This document shows positions 33,337-38,743 of a stretch of 38,743 nt of DNA, in pieces. The position numbers and the translations under genes were made by a program. Under the pieces are notes generated by a model that did not search any database, was not told the origin of the DNA, and saw nothing but the letters and a program-made list of their open reading frames with translations. Each line of letters starts with the position of its first letter. Within the stretch, counting starts at the first letter, position 1. Origin of the DNA: Prevotella multiformis DSM 16608 (GTDB lineage Bacteria > Bacteroidota > Bacteroidia > Bacteroidales > Bacteroidaceae); contig NZ_GL872282.1 of assembly GCF_000191065.1 (NCBI RefSeq), forward strand, positions 979,231-1,017,973, written 5' to 3'.

Positions 33337-33789
33337 ATGAGTACGGAAGAACAGATGAAGAAAGACCTCTACTATATGCGGCAGGCTCTGGCAGAAGCCG
33401 AAGCGGCATACAGAGAAGGAGAGATTCCGGTCGGTGCCGTGGTGGTCTGCCGGGACCGCATCATCGCCCGGGCACACAACCTCACCGAGACGCTCAACGA
33501 CGTAACGGCCCATGCGGAGATGCAGGCCATCACGATGGCTGCCAGCGGACTGGGGGGGAAATACCTGCAGGACTGCACGCTGTACGTCACTCTTGAACCC
33601 TGCACGATGTGTGCCGGCGCCATCGGATGGGCACAGCTCCGCCGCATGGTCTACGGATGTCCGGATGAGAAGCGGGGCTATCGCCTCTATGCCCCCAGGG
33701 CGCTGCACCCCAGGGCGGAAGTCGTCTGCGGGGTGATGGAAGAGGAGTGCAAGGCGCTCATGCAGCGTTTCTTCCGGGAGAGGCGGTAG
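33337..33789 (+). CDS. tadA: tRNA adenosine(34) deaminase TadA
   Basis: The ATG at 33337 gives 150 residues. An in-frame ATG at 33190 would add 49 residues that cross the promoter and are not family-like. Zinc-deaminase motifs are AHAEMQAI (His-Ala-Glu) and LEPCTMCAGAIGWAQL (PCxxC), preceded by GEIPVGAVVV. The spacing suits TadA, which converts A34 of tRNA-Arg(ACG) to inosine, rather than guanine deaminase. It is divergent from yraN and ends ahead of a convergent TetR gene with a terminator between. Confidence 0.94.
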   Translation: MSTEEQMKKDLYYMRQALAEAEAAYREGEIPVGAVVVCRDRIIARAHNLTETLNDVTAHAEMQAITMAASGLGGKYLQDCTLYVTLEPCTMCAGAIGWAQLRRMVYGCPDEKRGYRLYAPRALHPRAEVVCGVMEEECKALMQRFFRERR

Positions 33790-33897
33790 CGGCGGAACGG
33801 AGGCGTCGGCTGGCCTTGTCCTGACAGGTCCGGTCTGCCATGCCCGTCTTGCCGGTGCGTGATCTGCCCCTTTGTGCGACCGGCTCTGAATAAAAAT

Positions 33898-33925
33898 CCC
33901 CAATTATCACGCTGGATAAGTGGGG
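33898..33925. terminator. Hairpin between convergent tadA and TetR genes
   Basis: CCCCAATTATC (33898-33908) pairs with GATAAGTGGGG (33915-33925), one A/G mismatch in the stem, and a 6-base loop. Flanking A- and T-rich ends suit a bidirectional terminator. Confidence 0.65.
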
Positions 33926-33946
33926 AATATACTTGTTATGTATCGT

Positions 33947-34645
33947 TCAGTTAAGGCATTTTTTAATGATTTCATCACTGATGCCGTTTTCTTTCATTTT
34001 CTCTGCGACAGTATGTCTGTAATCAGTCAGATCTTGATAGTGGAATATCATGTTTCCTAAATCCTCCAAAGCTTTTTCTATGCGTTTGCGCCCAACCTCT
34101 GTGTTTAAGTCTATTTCTGCAAATTTAGAGCGATCCCTATGCAGGTTAAGGTAATATATGCCACCGATAATCAGTGCAGATATGGCAGAGATGTCTATAT
34201 CCTTAAATTTCTCCTCATAGATATTGGCAAGAGGCAATGTGTGCATTTCCCTGAGCATGGCTGTGCGGACCGTGGTCTCATTTCCCTCTGCAATTTCCCA
34301 ACGTAACAGTTCTAACATCACAGATTTTTCTTGAAGTTCTTTCTGTAGATTTTTGAGAATATTGATATACCCCAATTCTGAATCTGTCGGAAATTCAATT
34401 TCTGTCAGGACATCCTTAAACCAATAGTCATATCTCTTGACGAATTCATCATAAAACCCGCCAAGATTGTCATATCTGTTATAGAAGACAAGCGGTTCAA
34501 TTCTGGCTTTCTTGATGAGTTCTGTCACCAGCATTGATGCAAAGCCTTTTTTCTTGATCAGACTTTCTGCTGCCTTGATAATGTCTGCCTGTATATCGAC
34601 GTTTGTCCTTCTGTGTCTTTTGGGCTTGTTTTCTTCTTCTGCCAT
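33947..34645 (-). CDS. TetR/AcrR-family transcriptional regulator
   Basis: This 232-residue protein has an N-terminal helix-turn-helix: IQADIIKAAESLIKKKGFASMLVTELIKKARIEPLVFYNRYDNLGGFYDEFVKRYDYWF, read in segments. The pattern (helix, G-F-x-x-x-x-V, helix, I-x-x-x-x-FYNRYxN) is the TetR DNA-binding domain. A basic start (KPKRHRR) precedes it. The C-terminal helical domain is unassigned. There is no adjacent transporter; its upstream neighbour is a broken PLP-enzyme gene, so the target is not evident. Base composition is more AT-rich than tadA. Confidence 0.85.
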   Translation of the reverse strand: MAEEENKPKRHRRTNVDIQADIIKAAESLIKKKGFASMLVTELIKKARIEPLVFYNRYDNLGGFYDEFVKRYDYWFKDVLTEIEFPTDSELGYINILKNLQKELQEKSVMLELLRWEIAEGNETTVRTAMLREMHTLPLANIYEEKFKDIDISAISALIIGGIYYLNLHRDRSKFAEIDLNTEVGRKRIEKALEDLGNMIFHYQDLTDYRHTVAEKMKENGISDEIIKKCLN

Positions 34646-34734
34646 TTAAAAAAGGTATTGATTTCCTGATTTCCACAAGAGCGGTTACCAATTGTTCCAG
34701 CCGTACTGTTTCATAGGAAGCCAACACGCCGACG

Positions 34735-35896
34735 CTAACTAAGCCGTGCTTCCTCGGTTCTTACCGCAGGGTATGTGATACCGCTTACAAAGATACATCT
34801 TTTCTGCAATTCTCGTGCTATTTCATATACTTTTTTATTGTCCCTGACCATAATAGGGAATATGGCTGATACGGAGCAGCCTATACCAATGCCTTCCTCT
34901 GTCAGTCGTTTGCGCAGACAATTGACATTAGCCCGCAATTTCTTGCGGATCTCAGGACGTGCCTGTATGGGTTCCCAGTGCCTTCAGTGAAGATGCCGTA
35001 ACCTGTGGGGTAATTGCAGCGGAAAAGACATTGCTGTCGGCATAATATCTCAGATACTGTGAACGGAAGACCTGAAGTGATTCATCAAACAAAAGCATAG
35101 CCAAGACCGTCAGCTGTCCATCCTGTCATCACCCTCCGATGCAAAACAACCTTTTCATTTTAATACGTTCAAAATACAGACAGGATTTTGAAAAGTCATT
35201 ACATAATTTCAAACAAATCATCTGCAAATATAAAAAACAAGTGCAAAAAGCAAGTCTGTAACCGGCAGCCAATCAATTGGTTATCAAGTCATTCTTAAAA
35301 GGTGCTTGATTGGACTTCAATAGGGCGTTGGTAACACGCTAATAGAGCACCTGTTGCAAGTCAATCAGGCATCTTTTAGAAGCCGGAAGAGCATGTGTCA
35401 GCTTTGAACTGCGTAAAAATATTTACAGACACCGATGATACGGGAATAAGTTGTCTGTAGAGGCGGAAAGGCATGCCAATGAATAGACACAGCGTCAATT
35501 TGCCTTTTCTGCATCTTATCTTGTAGTTTGTCCTCCTTTGCAAGACCATCTGATTTGGGGCAGCCATACCCTGCAAGCGCATAAGTCTTTATTCTTCTTC
35601 CAACCTACGCATGTAACGGAAGAACCGTGTTTCCGGACGGCATTCATGCCAGCCTCCTTGGTCTCAGTCCTTTGCGGAATGCCTAAATAATCATTGGATA
35701 TATATGCCGAAACCTCACCGTCATAACCATCTATCTGCATTTTGGCTCCAACTCCCGTTCTTGCCATGACCTAATAACTCTTGCAGCCAGACTGGGTCGT
35801 CTGGTCAATGCAGCTTTGGAATTTTTGGCCACGTTCGATAACGTTCTCGTTGGATGTAACCTCGAAGTCTTTTAATGAAATAAGTTCTTTTCTCAT
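34735..35896 (-). pseudogene. PLP-dependent acyltransferase/aminotransferase (KBL/BioF-like), broken
   Basis: From 35896 the minus strand reads MRKELISLKDFEVTSNENV, with a stop after CKSY near 35770, then a continuation GVGAKMQIDGYDGEVSAYISNDYLG ending at HGSS. This is the N-terminus of a 2-amino-3-ketobutyrate ligase or AONS-like enzyme. The catalytic middle, including the PLP lysine, is absent, replaced by the dispersed repeat at 35066-35475 and some unassigned sequence. The C-terminus resumes at YLRYYADSNVFSAAITPQVTASSLKAL, then shifts frame at a GGG run near 34970 and continues PEIRKKLRANVNCLRKRL down to 34735. With one stop, one frameshift and a lost core, it is non-functional. Confidence 0.75.
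35066..35475 (-). repeat. Dispersed intergenic repeat, copy B (inverted relative to 21070-21495)
   Basis: This is the reverse-complement counterpart of copy A. Its palindromic core is AAAAGGTGCTTGATTGGACTT (near 35297) with AAGTCAATCAGGCATCTTTT (near 35358). It interrupts the broken PLP-enzyme gene. No ORF is supportable inside. Confidence 0.85.
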
Positions 35897-35977
35897 ATAA
35901 ACAATGTAAAAATAGAAAATGACACAACAGTATGTTTTATAAATACATGTTTTTGGAAAATTAAAAACTGATTTTTC

Positions 35978-36008
35978 TTGTTTTAAACAATATGTATATG
36001 TATATTTG
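35978..36008 (+). promoter_or_regulatory. Promoter of the peptide-receptor operon
   Basis: TTG (35978-35980), 20 bases, TATATTTG (36001-36008). Start near 36014 leaves a leader of about 90 bases before the small ORF. Confidence 0.75.
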
Positions 36009-36102
36009 CAGTGGCAAGAAGATAATTTGTCTACAAGATTATTGAACAGACATTACAAAGCAATGCCGGAAGCTAAAAGAAGGTAAACTAAACATCAAAA
36101 TT

Positions 36103-36201
36103 ATGAATAAGATGAATAAAATCACAATTCTTAGTGATGACTTCTCTCTGAAACGCTCGGAGGATTATCCAATCGGACAGAATTTAGCTTTTTATCAATA
36201 A
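36103..36201 (+). CDS. Small peptide ORF (32 aa), candidate exported peptide or leader
   Basis: An ATG with a typical A-rich Bacteroidota upstream opens a 32-codon frame beginning MNKMNKITILSDDFSLKRSE and ending with Gln. It directly follows a consensus promoter and is followed 18 bases later by the receptor gene. A C39-type exporter fragment sits at the end of the operon, so a short secreted peptide is plausible. Against this, there is no double-Gly leader motif and no Cys or Thr/Ser-rich core. A regulatory leader peptide is the alternative. Confidence 0.45.
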   Translation: MNKMNKITILSDDFSLKRSEDYPIGQNLAFYQ

Positions 36202-36219
36202 TTTAATGCGTCTATATAT

Positions 36220-38502
36220 ATGAGGTATCTTCTGCTAATTCTTTTTGGGACTATATCATTTACATCTTTTGGTGAAGGACTTAAAGGTAGAGTAATAAAT
36301 GCAAAACAAGCAACAATACCTTTCGTGAATATTTTAATATATGCACAGAATAACAATAGACCTTTGGGGGGAACGACAACAGATGAAAATGGAGAGTTCA
36401 CCATTAACAACCTTACCAAAGGGAATACATTAACATTTTCCTCTATCGGTTATAAAACTAAAACATGGCTGTATAATGGACAGGACTCTGTAAATATCAT
36501 GTTAGAAGAGGAGACACAAGTGCTTGAAGAGGTTGTTGTCAAAGCTTCAAGATACAAGAAAATGGTGGATAGATTAATAATATATCCAAATAAAGAGCTT
36601 AGGGAAAGTACTGACAATGTATGGGGGGTACTTGATAAGCTCCATTTGCCTAATGCTATTATTTCCAAAGAGTCAATGGGAATTACGATGTTTGATGGAA
36701 AAAGCGTCGCCTATCAAATAAATGGTGTGCCGGCTACTGCTGAAGAATATCTTGCAATCTCCCCCAACCAGATAAAGTCAATTGAGTTTATAGATAATCC
36801 TGGCGTCAGATATGCCACTCAAAATTTTGGCGGAATCCTTAATGTCAAGACTAAGGAAGGGGTAAAAGGTTATGGATTCGGATTCAAAACAATGGATGCT
36901 GTCACGACTTTATCAAGTGAAAATAACATCTTTCTGAAACTTAATAACGTAAAGGATCAAATCACGTTTATTTATGGCAATAAGCTCAGGCATTATACCA
37001 AGAACAGAAATGACACAAGGCTTGCGTCCGAGCCGCTTTCGCTCTTACAGATAAAAGAAGGCGACAACTCGGTTTACAGTTATCGGCAACATAGTCTGAA
37101 AGGTGTGTATAGTCATGTTGCTGAATCACTTCTTTTGAACGTTAATTTCAACACAGAACTCTACGATAATGACAAAGATGAAACCTTACAGAAAGTGTAC
37201 GCATTCAATAACTTCATAAGTAACACCGCTTTGACACCCACGTACAAATCAAATTTATATTCATTAGACATATATGCGGCTCAAAAGATTGCAAAAAAGG
37301 ATAATCTGATATTTGACTTGTTAACAACATACAGAACCAGCAATTATAGATATAATTTTATGGAGACGGACCAGTCTTCCATGATTTCATTTAACTATCA
37401 GTATGGTGTGCGTGGTAAGCGTCTGTCGTTTATTCCGGAGCTCTTGTACGAACATAAGATAAATGACCTGAACAATCTTACTATTGGAGTAAGGATAAAT
37501 TATGCCAAAACAAATAACAACTATAGTCAAGCCATAATGAAGAAAGACCACTCTGACAGTTATGACATGTTTAGTTATGCACAATTTCTTGGTCGCTATA
37601 AGAATCTAAGTTATCAGATAGGACTTGGAGGAAATATTGTTAGCTATGACAAGGACAGCATTTCCTATACGAAAAGATTCATGCGCCCCATGATTAAATT
37701 TTCATATACGCCAATTAATTATTTTACTTTCTCTTTCAATGCAGAACTTATTCCCCATGTACCAGAGTTGACAGATATGGCAAATATCACAAGAAAGTTG
37801 AATTCCATAGAGATAGAAAAGGGCAATCCTGACTTACGTCCTTACATAGAATATAACAATAGACTTGATGTCACCTGCAATATCAGCAGATTTTATTTCC
37901 AGTTAGCATATCTGTATAGCTTTAGCCGCCATCCTTTTGCCCCGAACAGCTATATTGATGATTGTGCTATTTATTATGTTACGGATAAATATAATAAAAG
38001 TCGAGTCCATACCCTAAGTACCTTTCTCAATTATGAAGTTATTAAAGATCGATTAACATTATCGGGATCCTGCGCTTTTTCAAAAACTTTATTTCAGAAA
38101 GACAATCTCGACTACTCGAAGAACATATGGAACTACTACGTAGAGGGTAACTTGAACTTGACAAAGAACTGGAGTATGAATTTTGGTATTATCAATAACC
38201 GCAAGGAACTTAGAGGTAATCTTTACTTAGCACAGGAAGATGCTGTCTATTTCTCTACATCTTATCACCTTAAACAATGGATGTTTACCGCAGGGATATG
38301 GGATCCATTTAGAAGTAAGATTAAACTTTCCGAAAGGAATTATGCTAATAGCAAATTTACCAAAAGCATCATATCGTGGAATGCCGATAAAGCCAATATG
38401 GTGTATATACAAGTTTCGCTTAGCCTCAATAAAGGACATAAAGCTCAAACATTGAGGCAAAAGATTCACAATATTGACGATGAGGATGGCATTGTTAAAT
38501 AA
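36220..38502 (+). CDS. TonB-dependent-receptor-like outer membrane protein with carboxypeptidase-like domain
   Basis: The product has 760 residues. A signal peptide (MRYLLLILFGTISFTSFGEG) is followed by a carboxypeptidase-regulatory-like domain (about 22-95: LKGRVINAKQATIPFVNILIY, GGTTTDENGEFTINNL, FSSIGYKTK). Next come a VLEEVVVKASR linker, a plug-like region with IKSIEFIDNPGVRYATQNFGGILNVKTK, and a long beta-barrel rich in Tyr, Phe and Asn. No C-terminal aromatic signature is clear. Its short plug resembles the outer-membrane receptor subgroup found next to peptide exporters rather than SusC. It overlaps the start of the C39 exporter gene by 17 bases. It probably moves or binds a peptide or siderophore at the outer membrane; the substrate is unknown. 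Confidence 0.82.
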   Translation: MRYLLLILFGTISFTSFGEGLKGRVINAKQATIPFVNILIYAQNNNRPLGGTTTDENGEFTINNLTKGNTLTFSSIGYKTKTWLYNGQDSVNIMLEEETQVLEEVVVKASRYKKMVDRLIIYPNKELRESTDNVWGVLDKLHLPNAIISKESMGITMFDGKSVAYQINGVPATAEEYLAISPNQIKSIEFIDNPGVRYATQNFGGILNVKTKEGVKGYGFGFKTMDAVTTLSSENNIFLKLNNVKDQITFIYGNKLRHYTKNRNDTRLASEPLSLLQIKEGDNSVYSYRQHSLKGVYSHVAESLLLNVNFNTELYDNDKDETLQKVYAFNNFISNTALTPTYKSNLYSLDIYAAQKIAKKDNLIFDLLTTYRTSNYRYNFMETDQSSMISFNYQYGVRGKRLSFIPELLYEHKINDLNNLTIGVRINYAKTNNNYSQAIMKKDHSDSYDMFSYAQFLGRYKNLSYQIGLGGNIVSYDKDSISYTKRFMRPMIKFSYTPINYFTFSFNAELIPHVPELTDMANITRKLNSIEIEKGNPDLRPYIEYNNRLDVTCNISRFYFQLAYLYSFSRHPFAPNSYIDDCAIYYVTDKYNKSRVHTLSTFLNYEVIKDRLTLSGSCAFSKTLFQKDNLDYSKNIWNYYVEGNLNLTKNWSMNFGIINNRKELRGNLYLAQEDAVYFSTSYHLKQWMFTAGIWDPFRSKIKLSERNYANSKFTKSIISWNADKANMVYIQVSLSLNKGHKAQTLRQKIHNIDDEDGIVK

Positions 38503-38602
38503 AAGTTATAAATTTCCAAATCAATTGCAACAGTATACCATGCAGTGTGGAGTAGCATGCTTAGAAATGATATGCAAGTATTCTAAAACAATAGTCCGTT
38601 AA
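38486..38602 (+). pseudogene. N-terminus of a C39 peptidase/ABC exporter, truncated by an IS
   Basis: An ATG inside the end of the receptor gene opens a frame MALLNKSYKFPNQLQQYTMQ, then CGVACLEMICKYSK. The Q-x5-Q-CGVACL-x-MI-x-KY pattern is the catalytic Cys region of peptidase C39, found at the N-terminus of bacteriocin- and peptide-exporting ABC transporters of about 700 residues. After about 34 codons the frame enters the IS terminal repeat and stops (TAA 38600-38602). The rest of the exporter should lie beyond the IS, outside the window, if it survives. Confidence 0.78.
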
Positions 38603-38743
38603 ATATTATGCTGCGTCATCATCGAAACTAAATATCTCATTAATACTTTCTTTATTTAATGTCGTGTTCGGGTTCTTCTCGAACACGTCAATAATTCGTT
38701 GCGCATAGTAGGCATTGACCATCTGCGCTTTAAGTCGACCGAT
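38589..38743 (-). mobile_element. IS4-family insertion sequence, copy 3 (3' end, cut by window edge)
   Basis: It begins with CAATAGTCCGTTAA (38589-38602) and aligns with 11844 onward of copy 2. It has the same orientation as copies 1 and 2. Confidence 0.92.
38606..38743 (-). CDS. IS4-family transposase, copy 3 (C-terminal 45 residues, partial)
   Basis: This encodes the C-terminal end matching copy 2 (QMVNAYYAQRIIDVFEKNPNT... ending FDDDAA), with a few substitutions and no stop or frameshift in the visible part. The gene continues beyond the window. Confidence 0.88.
   Translation of the reverse strand: MGRLKAQMVNAYYAQRIIDVFEKNPNTTLNKESINEIFSFDDDAA

Noticed and set aside
34775..34990. 71-residue plus-strand ORF
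   Set aside because: Antisense to the C-terminal piece of the broken PLP-enzyme gene.
1..38743. CRISPR array, tRNA, rRNA, plasmid origin
   Set aside because: No regularly spaced repeats, no cloverleaf or rRNA-like sequence, and no replication initiator were seen.

Overview
The window comes from a Bacteroidota chromosome, most likely Prevotella or a close relative. The evidence is the recurring promoter form TTTG/TTG, about 20 nt, then TAnnTTTG; lipoproteins with Bacteroidota-style lipoboxes; a TonB-type outer-membrane receptor with a carboxypeptidase-like N-terminal domain; an HU-like protein; and a housekeeping block (dsbD, pyrH, birA, yraN, tadA) that is visibly more GC-rich than the rest. 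The genus is an inference. The AT-rich parts look acquired.

Layout. (1) 1-948 is the 5' part of an IS4-type insertion sequence with a nonsense mutation. (2) 1322-8378 is a tight three-gene operon: a DUF1848 protein, a 1729-residue fusion of a methyltransferase-like module to a RecQ-type helicase, and a coiled-coil protein with a C-terminal membrane anchor. After an 840-base gap, 9218-11842 encodes a second fusion of the same methyltransferase-like module, this time to a UvrD/Rep-type helicase. I know no named defence system with this composition, and it is the main candidate for an undescribed system. (3) 11844-13273 is a complete IS copy, followed by a decapitated Fic gene. (4) 13810-16179 holds a lipoprotein, an HU-like DNA-binding protein and small ORFs. 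(5) 16266-17144 contains two nested, broken transposase remnants. (6) 17268-18777 is a retron: a clear promoter, a compact msr-msd RNA with matching a1/a2 arms, and a reverse transcriptase with a C-terminal membrane helix. (7) 18933-21014 is a two-domain carbohydrate esterase.

(8) 21070-35475 is bounded by an inverted pair of repeats of about 420 bases. Between them lie an RHS fragment, a chromate-transporter pair, and a four-gene operon (radical SAM/SPASM protein, Gfo/Idh/MocA oxidoreductase, two lipoproteins). Next comes an ECF sigma factor fused through a membrane helix to a predicted outer-membrane barrel. The same bipartite promoter motif precedes both the sigma gene and the radical SAM operon, which suggests a self-regulated envelope-signalling regulon. 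The housekeeping block and a TetR regulator follow.

(9) 34735-35896 is a broken PLP-dependent acyltransferase/aminotransferase gene. (10) 35978-38602 is a promoter, a 32-residue peptide ORF, a TonB-dependent-receptor-like protein, and the first 35 or so codons of a C39 peptidase/ABC exporter, cut off by a third copy of the same IS at 38589. The outer IS copies have the same orientation, so the window is bracketed by direct IS copies.

No tRNA, rRNA or CRISPR array was seen.
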